Origin: Bradyrhizobium barranii subsp. apii
GTDB lineage: Bacteria > Pseudomonadota > Alphaproteobacteria > Rhizobiales > Xanthobacteraceae
NCBI RefSeq assembly: GCF_011516635.5
Contig: NZ_CP096255.1
Coordinates: 7,686,501-7,750,500 of the forward strand
DNA: 64,000 nt
Direction: 5' to 3'
Of this stretch, positions 8,363-15,673 are shown one piece after another. Each line of letters starts with the position of its first letter. Position 1 is the first letter of the stretch. The notes under the pieces were generated by a model. The model searched no databases and was not told where the DNA came from. It saw only the letters and a list, made by a program, of their open reading frames with translations. Made by a program: the position numbers and the translations under genes.

Positions 8363-8917
8363 CTAGATCCGCCGCATCCAGAGTCCGCCGAGGATCAGTC
8401 CGCCGCCATTGACGAAGGCCATCCAGAGCGGGAACGCCTCGCCGATGTAGAAGAAGCCGAACAACGTCAGTGCAGCGATGCCAAGACCGATCGCGACGAA
8501 GGCGTAGCCGAACCAGAGACCCGCCAGCGTATAGAACAGCATGAAGTAGAGCGGCCAGAACGCGCCGAGCTGGCGTGGGCCGAAATGGCCGACGACGTTG
8601 GTGCAGAGATAGCCGAAGGCGAAGAACAGCACGAAGACCAGAACGAGCCTGACATCGAAGGCGGCACCATGCGGACGGGGCGATGGATTGAGCAACCGGA
8701 GTCCGACCAGACCGCCGACGCCCAGAATGTCCACGGCAACCCAGGCGTGGACCGCGTAGACCGGCCAGAGCCAGGTCACGAGATTGCCTGCGAACACCAG
8801 GACTCCCCACCAGACCGCTGCGAGGCTTGCGAGTTCGTAGAGCTGCGATTGCTTGACGCGCTGGACGATGTCGTCGATGTCGGCCAGCGCTGCGGACGCC
8901 TCCTTGCTGTCGATCAT
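8363..8917 (-). CDS. Hypothetical multi-pass membrane protein
   Basis: The 184-residue protein has about five or six hydrophobic segments (for example around LASLAAVWWGVLVFAGNLVTWLW, RLVLVFVLFFAFGYL and LTLFGFFYIGEAFPLWMAFV) after a short charged N-terminus, so it should be an inner-membrane protein. I do not recognise the family. Its start overlaps the stop of the upstream hydrolase gene by 4 bases (ATGA) and it ends 3 bases before the regulator gene, so the three are translationally linked. Membrane proteins paired this way with a small winged-helix repressor often sense or relieve envelope stress, but that is inference. Confidence 0.75.
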   Translation of the reverse strand: MIDSKEASAALADIDDIVQRVKQSQLYELASLAAVWWGVLVFAGNLVTWLWPVYAVHAWVAVDILGVGGLVGLRLLNPSPRPHGAAFDVRLVLVFVLFFAFGYLCTNVVGHFGPRQLGAFWPLYFMLFYTLAGLWFGYAFVAIGLGIAALTLFGFFYIGEAFPLWMAFVNGGGLILGGLWMRRI

Positions 8918-9924
8918 GACTGCCCTGCCCCGCGCGTTGCCACGTCCTCAGCGATCGCATTGACCGCCTTCGGATTGGTGACCATGCCCATGTGATTGAC
9001 GCCGTCGATCATCTTGACGTCGACCGACGGCTTCACCGCCTGCACGGTTTCGGCATATTTGTCCGAGATCATCATCTCATCGTCGGCGCCGCCGAAAATC
9101 GTCATCGGGTGTGTCACCCCGGGCAGATCAAGGCGATAGCCGCGCGTCGCAAAATTGCGCATCAGGCGGTCGGAATAGGTGGAGGTGAGGTACTTGGCCG
9201 AATTCGCCGGCACGGCGAAGGCGAGCACCGGAAGCTGCGCACAGCATTCGATGCCGAGCTTGCGCAGCGCCGCCAGCCCGAAGTAGCGCGGAAGGTCAGC
9301 ATTGGCCCAACCGCCGGCGTGCGGTTTGTTGGTCGGCGCGTCGTAGCCGAGATAGGGCGCAATCAGGACGGTGCGGACGAACAGGTCCTGCATGATCGGC
9401 GTCGCGGCAACGCGCAGCGAGAAGCCGGCGCCGGCGGAATGGCCGATCAAGGTCAGTGGCAAATCGGGCGCGCTCTTGCGGACATGGGCGACGAAGTCGA
9501 CCAGATCGTCCTCGAGCTGGCCGACATAGCCGATATCACCGCGCGTGCCGGAGGCGCCGTGGCCGCGCGTATCGAGTGCCCAGGTCTCGACGCCGTGCGC
9601 GGCGAATGCTGCCGTCAGGGCATGGTTCACGGTGCCGGAGGAACCGGACGATCCATGGATGAAGATGGCGCCGCGGTCGGTGGCCGTCCCCTTCGGCGCG
9701 TAGTGCCGGAAGCCAAGCCAGGTACCGTCGCGGGCCTGGAAGCGCTCCAGCGGCGGGAGGGTGGACCAGTCGATCCCCTTGGCGGAATCCGAGACCGAGC
9801 GCATCTCCGCAGGCCGCTCCAGCGGCGTCGCGATCAGGGCGGTGAGCAGCAGCGCGACTGCGCCAACCGCGCACAGGCCCCATTTCAACAGGCTTAGAGA
9901 ACCCCGCAGCAACCGCATCGCCAT
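8914..9924 (-). CDS. Alpha/beta hydrolase, lysophospholipase-like, membrane anchored
   Basis: The 336-residue protein starts at 9924, behind a GGGAG ribosome-binding site 7 bases upstream. An N-terminal hydrophobic segment (about residues 10-30) looks like an uncleaved anchor or signal. The fold shows HGSSGSSGTVNH (oxyanion loop), the nucleophile elbow GHSAG, an acid in FGGADDEM and the His in GVNHMGM, so a full Ser-Asp-His triad is present. It resembles monoglyceride lipase/lysophospholipase proteins (Hydrolase_4 type). It is the first gene of the operon with the membrane protein and regulator and lies just downstream of two palindromic sites. Confidence 0.8.
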   Translation of the reverse strand: MAMRLLRGSLSLLKWGLCAVGAVALLLTALIATPLERPAEMRSVSDSAKGIDWSTLPPLERFQARDGTWLGFRHYAPKGTATDRGAIFIHGSSGSSGTVNHALTAAFAAHGVETWALDTRGHGASGTRGDIGYVGQLEDDLVDFVAHVRKSAPDLPLTLIGHSAGAGFSLRVAATPIMQDLFVRTVLIAPYLGYDAPTNKPHAGGWANADLPRYFGLAALRKLGIECCAQLPVLAFAVPANSAKYLTSTYSDRLMRNFATRGYRLDLPGVTHPMTIFGGADDEMMISDKYAETVQAVKPSVDVKMIDGVNHMGMVTNPKAVNAIAEDVATRGAGQS

Positions 9925-9950
9925 CGCAAACTCCCTCGAACTGATCATTT

Positions 9951-9979
9951 ATAGAGAACTCTATAATACAGAGTACTCT
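9951..9979. promoter_or_regulatory. Tandem inverted repeats, candidate operator
   Basis: Two palindromes with the same core lie side by side: ATAGAGAACTCTAT at 9951-9964 and AGAGTACTCT at 9970-9979, with centres 17 bases apart. Both are AGAG-N2-CTCT. They sit in the divergent gap between the hydrolase-membrane protein-regulator operon (minus) and xseA (plus). Binding by the regulator encoded at 8060-8359 is the simplest guess. Confidence 0.55.
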
Positions 9980-10042
9980 CCATATCAATCCCAGGATTGG
10001 CGCCGCGCGGCGAAAATCCTTAACGTCGGGTCTGACCCCAAA

Positions 10043-11683
10043 ATGCCGAATCGTTTGCCGATGCCGCCTGCGGAACCACTGCTCAACGCCCCCGAATTCA
10101 CCGTCTCCGAGCTCTCGCAGTCCCTGAAGCGGACGGTCGAGGACGCCTTTGGCCATGTCCGGGTCCGTGGCGAGATCTCAGGCTTCCGCGGCGCCCACTC
10201 CTCCGGCCACTGCTATTTCGCGCTCAAGGACGAGAGCGCCAAGATCGAGGCAGTGATCTGGAAGGGCGTGCACGGGCGGATGCGCTTCAAGCCCCAGGAA
10301 GGGCTCGAGGTCATCGCCACCGGCAAGCTCACGACCTATCCGGGCTCCTCAAAATACCAGATCGTGATCGAGGCGCTGGAGCCGGCCGGCATCGGCGCGC
10401 TGATGGCGCTGATGGAGGAGCGCAAGAAGAAGCTCGCCGCCGAGGGCCTGTTCGACGAGGCGCGCAAGCAGTTGCTGCCCTGGCTGCCGGAGGTGATCGG
10501 CGTGGTGACCTCGCCGACCGGCGCCGTCATCCGCGACATCCTGCATCGGCTGGAGGATCGCTTTCCCCGCCACGTGCTGGTGTGGCCGGTCAAGGTGCAG
10601 GGTGAAGGCTCGGCCGAGCAGGTCGCAGCCGCAATCCGCGGCTTCAACGCGCTGCCGGAAGGCGGCAAGATTCCGCGGCCCGACGTGCTGATCGTGGCAC
10701 GCGGCGGCGGCTCGCTGGAGGATCTCTGGTCGTTCAACGAGGAGATCGTGGTGCGGGCGGCAGCCGAGAGCATGATCCCGCTGATCTCGGCGGTCGGGCA
10801 CGAGACCGACATCACGCTGATCGACTTCGTCGCCGACAAGCGCGCGCCGACGCCGACGGCAGCGGCCGAGATGGCGGTGCCGGTGCGCAGCGATCTCTTC
10901 GTCGAGGTCGCCGATCTCGCGCGGCGCACCCGCGCCTATTGGCAGCGTGCCCATGAGAGCCGCCGAAGCGAGCTGCGCGCCGCCGCGCGCGCACTGCCCG
11001 CGGCAGGCGATCTGCTCGCGATCCCGCGGCAGCGGCTGGATTCGGCGGGCGCGTCGCTACCCCGCGGCCTCAAGGCCAACACGCACGCGCATTTCCGCCG
11101 GTTTACCGCGGCGAGCGCAAAGCTGACGCTGCGGGTGCTGCACGGGCAGATTTCGCAGGCCGATCACCGCCTCACCGTGTGCGGCGAGCGGCTCGGCCTG
11201 TCCGCGCGCTCGCTGCTGCGGCAACGGCGCGACCGTTTCGCCGGGCTGGAGGTGCGCTTGCGCGCCTCGAAACTTTCGAATGCGCAGGCGCAGCGCAACG
11301 CAATTGCCCGCCAGCGCGAGCGCACGCATCGTCTGGCCGAGCGCGCGGGCCGCGCGCTTGTCACGCTGTTGCAGCGGCTGGATGCCCGCATCGAGAACAG
11401 CGGCAAGCTGCTCTCCGCTTTGTCGTATCGCGGCGTGCTCGCACGCGGTTTTGCCTTGGTGCGGGATGAAGCCGGCCATCCCCTGCATGCGGCGGACGCG
11501 ATTGGTCCCGGCGCGCGCGTCGAGATCGAGTTTGCGGACGGCCGTGTCGGTGCGACGGCGGATGCGGATCGTGCAGTTCCGACGGCAAAGCGTGCGTTGG
11601 CGCAAGCAAAGCCGGCCGCGCAAGACGCAAAGCCCGCGCCGAAGCGCGCGGGCAAGCCGGTGGATCAGGGCAATTTGTTCTGA
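10043..11683 (+). CDS. xseA: Exodeoxyribonuclease VII large subunit
   Basis: XseA is the catalytic subunit of exonuclease VII, which degrades single-stranded DNA in both directions. From ATG 10043 the protein has 546 residues. It has an N-terminal OB-fold (FTVSELSQSLKRTVEDAFGHVRVRGEISGF), the conserved central domain with VVTSPTGAVIRDI, ARGGGSLEDLWSFNEE and SAVGHETDITLIDFVAD, then a long coiled-coil rich in Arg and Leu, and ends with a Lys/Ala/Pro-rich tail of about 40 residues. An ATG at 10061 is an alternative start. The small subunit gene xseB is not adjacent. Confidence 0.95.
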   Translation: MPNRLPMPPAEPLLNAPEFTVSELSQSLKRTVEDAFGHVRVRGEISGFRGAHSSGHCYFALKDESAKIEAVIWKGVHGRMRFKPQEGLEVIATGKLTTYPGSSKYQIVIEALEPAGIGALMALMEERKKKLAAEGLFDEARKQLLPWLPEVIGVVTSPTGAVIRDILHRLEDRFPRHVLVWPVKVQGEGSAEQVAAAIRGFNALPEGGKIPRPDVLIVARGGGSLEDLWSFNEEIVVRAAAESMIPLISAVGHETDITLIDFVADKRAPTPTAAAEMAVPVRSDLFVEVADLARRTRAYWQRAHESRRSELRAAARALPAAGDLLAIPRQRLDSAGASLPRGLKANTHAHFRRFTAASAKLTLRVLHGQISQADHRLTVCGERLGLSARSLLRQRRDRFAGLEVRLRASKLSNAQAQRNAIARQRERTHRLAERAGRALVTLLQRLDARIENSGKLLSALSYRGVLARGFALVRDEAGHPLHAADAIGPGARVEIEFADGRVGATADADRAVPTAKRALAQAKPAAQDAKPAPKRAGKPVDQGNLF

Positions 11684-11708
11684 GCGCCACGGCGGCGTTC
11701 CGCCCACG

Positions 11709-11812
11709 CTGTCATTCCCCGCGAAAGCGGGGAATCCAGTACGCCGCGGCGTCTCGGTGAATCACAGCTGCCTCGGCGTACTGGATCGCCCGGTCAAGCC
11801 GGGCGATGACAG
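11709..11812. repeat. Three-arm palindromic repeat (copy 1)
   Basis: A 104-bp element with nested symmetry: outer arms CTGTCAT/ATGACAG, a first hairpin ATTCCCCGCGAAAGCGGGGAAT, a middle stem CCAGTACGCCG/CGGCGTACTGG, and a second hairpin built on ATCGCCCGG/CCGGGCGAT. As RNA or extruded DNA it would form a branched junction. It begins 25 bases after the xseA stop. Related copies are at 34034 and 38411. Confidence 0.85.
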
Positions 11813-11865
11813 TGAGTGCGGGGGACGCGTGTCGCCACAACCTCGTCATTGCGAGCGCAGCCCGC

Positions 11866-12015
11866 CTACCGGCAGGACAATCCCGCGTCGATCGTGGTCC
11901 AGAAGCCGCAATGTTCCGGCGCGATCATCGGCGCGCCGGCGTGGGCTTCGAACAGGAAGATCGCGACGGTGAAGACGATCAGTGCGGATGAGAACAGGAC
12001 GAAGCGGTTGCGCAT
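11866..12015 (-). CDS. Small secreted protein, 49 residues
   Basis: An ATG at 12015 opens a 49-residue frame: MRNRFVLFSSALIVFTVAIF followed by a short AHA-type cleavage site and a mature tail ending in two Cys-containing segments (PEHCGFW and LSCR). The positively charged N-terminus, hydrophobic core and Ala-x-Ala region make it look like a genuine exported mini-protein rather than a chance frame. I do not recognise a family. It stands alone between a repeat element and a 220-base stretch without genes. Confidence 0.55.
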   Translation of the reverse strand: MRNRFVLFSSALIVFTVAIFLFEAHAGAPMIAPEHCGFWTTIDAGLSCR

Positions 12016-12239
12016 GAGGACTGCGTTTAATCGACATCGTGGTCGAACTAAGGCGCCGTCACCTGCTGAAACCGCCGCGACACGCGATACGTAGATTCAC
12101 GGTCGGCCATACTCCGTGCAGGGCGGTGGTCGATGCGGGGCTGTCCGCCAGATTTGTTCCTCGGGCGGCCCCGCTTCCGCCTTCGCTCTATCGAGCTACG
12201 GCGGGACAAGCCCGCTCCATCCGAGCTACAGGACCGCCC
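12016..12239. other. Intergenic stretch with degenerate repeat sequence
   Basis: No gene is seen. The part at about 12172-12212 (cttccgccttcgct followed by a cgagctacggcgg motif) resembles the right half of the repeat at 13490-13615, so this is probably a decayed repeat copy. Confidence 0.4.
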
Positions 12240-13064
12240 TCACCGCGCCAGCCACTCCGCGACTTCCTTCTGCGACTCCGCGCGCGCCTCTGCGTCCGTG
12301 CCGAGATGGCCGTGCTCGGGCGCGGCCGCGTCGGTGGTGCCGGCAGCTGCGTGCAGCGGCGTATTGGCACGGTCGAAATCGTGATAGGCGCCGGGATAGA
12401 CCACGATGCGCGTGAGCGCGCTGCGGCCGCGCGCGCCGTCGACCATCTGGCGGCAGGCCGGCGGCGACGAGACGTCGTCATTGGCGCCGATCAGCAGCAG
12501 GGTCGGCACCCGCGCGCTCCAGCCGAGGCCGGCGGAGATCCGGCAATCCGGATAGAACGCGATCGCCGCGCGAAAATCCGGCCCGGCTTCGCGCGCAGCG
12601 CTCTGCGGACGCACCGCCCAGAGCAGTGCGCTGGCACCGTTGGCCCAGCCGATCAGGCTGACGCGGTCGCGCGCGACCCAAGTCTGCTTCATCAGCCAGG
12701 CGCGCGAGGCCGCGATGTCGGCGACGCGCTCGCGACGGGCCTTGACGTGCATCTCCTTGACGCGGCATTGCGGCCCGAGCTCGCGCGAGCCGTAGCTGTC
12801 GGGCAGCAGCACGGCGTTACCGGCCTTCAGCAGTTGCAGCGCCCAGTCGCGATAGCGCGGCAGCACCGATTCTGAATGATTGCCGAGGCCGCCGCAGCCG
12901 TGCAGCGCGATCACGGTCGGAAACGGCCCCTCGCCTTCGGGCTTGTAGAGCTGCGCATGCAGGATTCCGGACGACAGCGGAATGTCGACCTGCTGCGGCG
13001 CCGGCGCGGCGTGCGCGGCCGACATCAGCAACATCAGGAACAGGGCGGTCAGTCGAAGGCGCAT
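12240..13064 (-). CDS. Secreted dienelactone hydrolase-like protein lacking the nucleophile
   Basis: From the ATG at 13064 the protein has 274 residues, beginning with a signal peptide (MRLRLTALFLMLLMSAAHAA). The mature part has the DLH fold: VIALHGCGGLGNH oxyanion region, LLPDSYGSRE, an acid in LLLIGANDDVSSP and the His in YPGAYHDFD. The nucleophile elbow, normally GxCxG or GxSxG, reads G-W-A-N-G; the DNA codon is GCC, so Ala replaces Ser/Cys. Acid and base residues are kept. It may be a pseudo-enzyme with a binding role, or carry a point mutation. Longer upstream starts would hide the signal peptide inside the protein and are not favoured. Confidence 0.8.
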   Translation of the reverse strand: MRLRLTALFLMLLMSAAHAAPAPQQVDIPLSSGILHAQLYKPEGEGPFPTVIALHGCGGLGNHSESVLPRYRDWALQLLKAGNAVLLPDSYGSRELGPQCRVKEMHVKARRERVADIAASRAWLMKQTWVARDRVSLIGWANGASALLWAVRPQSAAREAGPDFRAAIAFYPDCRISAGLGWSARVPTLLLIGANDDVSSPPACRQMVDGARGRSALTRIVVYPGAYHDFDRANTPLHAAAGTTDAAAPEHGHLGTDAEARAESQKEVAEWLAR

Positions 13065-13258
13065 CGGATTCTGCCGTGGAAGATGCCGGAACCGGCCATC
13101 CCTCGCGCGAAGCACTATCATGCGGAAACGGCGGCAAAACATCACAAACCGGTGGGTTTACCGGGCGGACAAGCCACCCTATCTATGCTAAATCCCGTCC
13201 AACACATCGTGCCCTCCAGGGTTTTCCGCGGAGAGGCCTTCCACGGAGACTTTCGACC

Positions 13259-13486
13259 GTGCTGAACAAGTTCGGCCCCTCGGGCCATGGCGAAGCGCAG
13301 GTGCAATATCTCGACGGCGATTTCCGCGTGATCTCGCCGGGGACCTTCGTGCGCTGCGCGATCACCGACACGCGGATACCGCTCGACGAATTGAAGTACT
13401 GGAGCGTGGACCTGCAAGAGGCCTACGCCACGCCCGCCGCCGTGCTGCAGCGGCATTTCCCCGGCGCGCTGAAGCCGCAGCCGTGA
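13259..13486 (+). CDS. DUF2093 domain-containing protein
   Basis: A 75-residue protein read from a GTG at 13259, with GGAG 10 bases upstream. The sequence (LNKFGPSGHGEAQVQYLDGDF, then SPGTFVRCAITDTRIPLDELKYWSVDLQEAYA) matches the DUF2093 family, which is widespread in alphaproteobacteria and of unknown function. The family is always about this size, supporting the GTG start rather than an upstream ATG at 13076. It converges with the small secreted protein at 13641, with a repeat between. Confidence 0.8.
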   Translation: MLNKFGPSGHGEAQVQYLDGDFRVISPGTFVRCAITDTRIPLDELKYWSVDLQEAYATPAAVLQRHFPGALKPQP

Positions 13487-13489
13487 TCT

Positions 13490-13615
13490 CGTAGGGTGGG
13501 CAAAGGCGCGACGCGCCGTGCCCGCCATCTCTCTACGACCGCAACGAACAACGTAGGCCGGCTTCCGCCTTCGCTCGCTCAGCTTCGGCGGACAAGTCGC
13601 CTTGCCCGCCCAACG
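13490..13615. repeat. GTAGGGTGGGCAAAG-family repeat, degenerate (copy 2)
   Basis: The left end repeats the CGTAGGGTGGGCAAAGGCGC arm seen at 1972, three bases after the DUF2093 stop. The right end is diverged (CCTTGCCCGCCCAACGG), with an extra cttccgccttcgctcgctca motif between. It again lies between convergent genes. Confidence 0.7.
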
Positions 13616-13640
13616 GTACCGAGTTCGTGGCATCGCACGG

Positions 13641-13949
13641 CTATTGCGGCTCGGGACCATCCGCGCCCACACAGGTCTTGATGAAAGTCTTCCTGGTCTC
13701 ACCGACGACTTTCTGATCGATCGCCTGCTTCAGACAATCGACCCGTGCCTGCGCCATGCAGAGCTGCATCTGGTCGCGCTTGTCCTGGCCCTTCAGGCTT
13801 TGCGTCGTCGCAAGACACGTGACGCGCTTGGTCGCGGGGACTGGCACCGTGCCGGTTGGAGCAGCTGGAGCCGTCGTCGGCGCCGTCTGCGCAAACACGG
13901 GCGCAATGATCAGACACAGAAGACTGGCAGCGACGGATGGCAGTTTCAT
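13641..13949 (-). CDS. Small exported Cys-rich protein, PsiF-like
   Basis: The 102-residue protein has a clear signal peptide (MKLPSVAASLLCLIIAPVFAQ), a Thr/Ala/Pro-rich linker, and a helical domain with four Cys residues (TCLATTQSLKG, LCMAQARVDCLKQA, FIKTCVGADG). The spacing and the ending resemble PsiF-type repeats (small, periplasmic, phosphate-starvation linked in E. coli), but the match is by eye only. It is a single gene, convergent with DUF2093. Confidence 0.7.
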   Translation of the reverse strand: MKLPSVAASLLCLIIAPVFAQTAPTTAPAAPTGTVPVPATKRVTCLATTQSLKGQDKRDQMQLCMAQARVDCLKQAIDQKVVGETRKTFIKTCVGADGPEPQ

Positions 13950-14471
13950 CGGATTCTCCTGATCGTCTGGAACCGATAGGCGTCTAGCGATGAATGTTGC
14001 CTGAATGGCAGGCTGCTACAGGGTGAGCAAAGTGTAACTCTCCTGCCGGCGTCGCACGAGCGGCACAGCCTTTCGCGCAGCATGAGGATGGAGACGATGT
14101 TCGCGCGTACCTGGGCTGCGCGCCTCACCGCCGAAATGTTCTCCGTCGCGCCGATTCGCGTTGCATCGAATCGCGCTTGCACTCCGTGGTAAGTCACTTC
14201 GCGCTGTGGTTGGATTTTTCGTTGCGGTTCGGCGCCCTTAAGTTGTTTGACGAAGTTCTGGTGAAACAGAGCGCTGCTAGAGTGCGCGTTAGGTAATTAG
14301 CCCTGCTGCTTTGTCGCACAGACCATCAAGTCAACCAAACGACCATTGAGCTTTGGAATTGATGCAGTCTGTGAACGGGCTCACATCGGAAGAGCCATCT
14401 GACGGGCTACGATCACCTCGAAAATTCGCGGTGGATACTTTTTAAATCGAAAGTCAACGATGGGGGTGATC
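13950..14471. other. Intergenic stretch, about 520 bases, no supported gene
   Basis: This region has lower GC in its second half and no convincing reading frame. A minus-strand open frame at 13946-14197 lacks protein-like composition. It may contain promoters for the small genes at 13641 and 14472, but I could not identify hexamers with confidence. Confidence 0.35.
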
Positions 14472-14657
14472 ATGCCCACCATACTAGACATGCTCTATCG
14501 TGAATATTGCCGCGCCCGCCTCGCTGAAATGCGGAAACAGCTTCTGATCATAGCTCAACGCTCTGAAGCTTCCGAAGCGCATCATCATCTTGCGGATCAG
14601 GGTGACGATGAGAGGACGGACGCACAACGCAAGACCGGTCGCGGCGTGCCGCATTGA
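14472..14657 (+). CDS. Small hypothetical protein, amphipathic N-terminus
   Basis: A 61-residue frame starting MPTILDMLYREYCRARLAEMR, with GGGGGTG just upstream; an ATG at 14460 adds four residues. The N-terminal 25 residues look like a genuine amphipathic helix, while the rest is polar and charged and less convincing. I do not recognise it. Confidence 0.4.
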   Translation: MPTILDMLYREYCRARLAEMRKQLLIIAQRSEASEAHHHLADQGDDERTDAQRKTGRGVPH

Positions 14658-14728
14658 AGCGGCCCGAGACCGGCGAACTCTCCCGCGTAGCAGTGACCAA
14701 GCAATTGGCGGCAGTTTGGGAGCAAGCG

Positions 14729-14815
14729 ATGAATACACCCGAATGCTATACTGTCATGGTGGCCTGCGTCTCGTGCCTGACCATCATCGGAATGATGGCT
14801 GTTGGAGCCTGGTGA
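14729..14815 (+). CDS. Putative 28-residue membrane mini-protein
   Basis: ATG at 14729, preceded by GGGAG at good spacing, opens a 28-codon frame: MNTPECYTVM followed by a single hydrophobic segment with two Cys (VACVSCLTIIGMMAVGAW). It looks like a single-span membrane peptide. The size alone could arise by chance, so the call is tentative. Confidence 0.4.
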   Translation: MNTPECYTVMVACVSCLTIIGMMAVGAW

Positions 14816-15040
14816 GGGGACTGACCGCTGAGCCGGGCTTGCACGCCCTTGACGGGTCCGCTGGCAAGCACGTTCAGTCGGACCTGTGGCGCCGGACACA
14901 GCACGCGCCCTCCCGCATCGTCCGTCGATGAACGCCGGAAGGCCTTCGCCTCGCCTCAGCGCGCAGACCTGCTTTTTGCTGTGAGGTAAGCGTTGCCGCC
15001 GCCTGATACGATTGCGGCGGCCTCGCTTGAGATCCGGATG

Positions 15041-15376
15041 TCAGCCTCCGGGCGGACTATACGAAGAGCGCAGCTTCGCCGCGTTCTGGCGGACCTGCTT
15101 GATCTCGTCCTGCGTGAACAGCCGGGTCAGTTTCACGTTCTGCAGGGTGCCGACCGTGACGGTCAGACCGGAGATGGCGGGAGCCGTGCTCGGATCAGGC
15201 ACATCGAAAATCACCAGAACGCCCGGACCGTCGGCAGCAACGCTGTACATCGAAATCAGCTTGCCGCCGGCCGCTTCAATGAGTTTTGTCGCCGCCTCCT
15301 GGCGATTGATCGTGGGGTTTTCCAAAATGGCGTTGAGAGCGCGTGGTGTATATTGTCCAGTGAGGCAAAAATGCAT
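15041..15376 (-). CDS. GYD domain-containing protein
   Basis: From the ATG at 15376 (AGGAGA about 8 bases upstream) the protein has 111 residues. MHFCLTGQYTPRALNAILENP, KLIEAAGGKLISMYSV and DGPGVLVIFDVPD match the GYD family (PF08734), small ferredoxin-like-fold proteins of unknown role. The frame is open further upstream to 15535, but the strong ribosome-binding site and family N-terminus support 15376. No operon partner is visible. Confidence 0.8.
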   Translation of the reverse strand: MHFCLTGQYTPRALNAILENPTINRQEAATKLIEAAGGKLISMYSVAADGPGVLVIFDVPDPSTAPAISGLTVTVGTLQNVKLTRLFTQDEIKQVRQNAAKLRSSYSPPGG

Positions 15377-15673
15377 GGCATGTTCTCCTCTGAGCTTTTG
15401 GCAATAACTCTCCGGCCGTTCCGAACTGATCGTAACGGTCTCGCATCTGAAATGATGATGGTACGTTGCCCGCCGTGGGCATAAACGCCGCCGATGATTG
15501 CCGGGAGTTCGGCACGTCCCGGTGACGGCTCTCATGCGAGGCTACATCAACTCCCGAACGTGCGGAAGACAATTCATCCGCCGCGACATGTCGCATATCG
15601 CAAGGCGCGCGGTGTTGGGCTACGGCGGAGCGCTTTGCCCACGCCAAGAAATCATCAGGAAATCATCAAGACA

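Noticed and set aside
13946..14197. 83-codon minus-strand frame
   Set aside because: No ribosome-binding site, unconvincing composition, and it overlaps the start of the small secreted protein at 13641-13949.
14590..14931. 113-codon plus-strand frame
   Set aside because: Arg/His-rich composition and overlaps with two better small frames.
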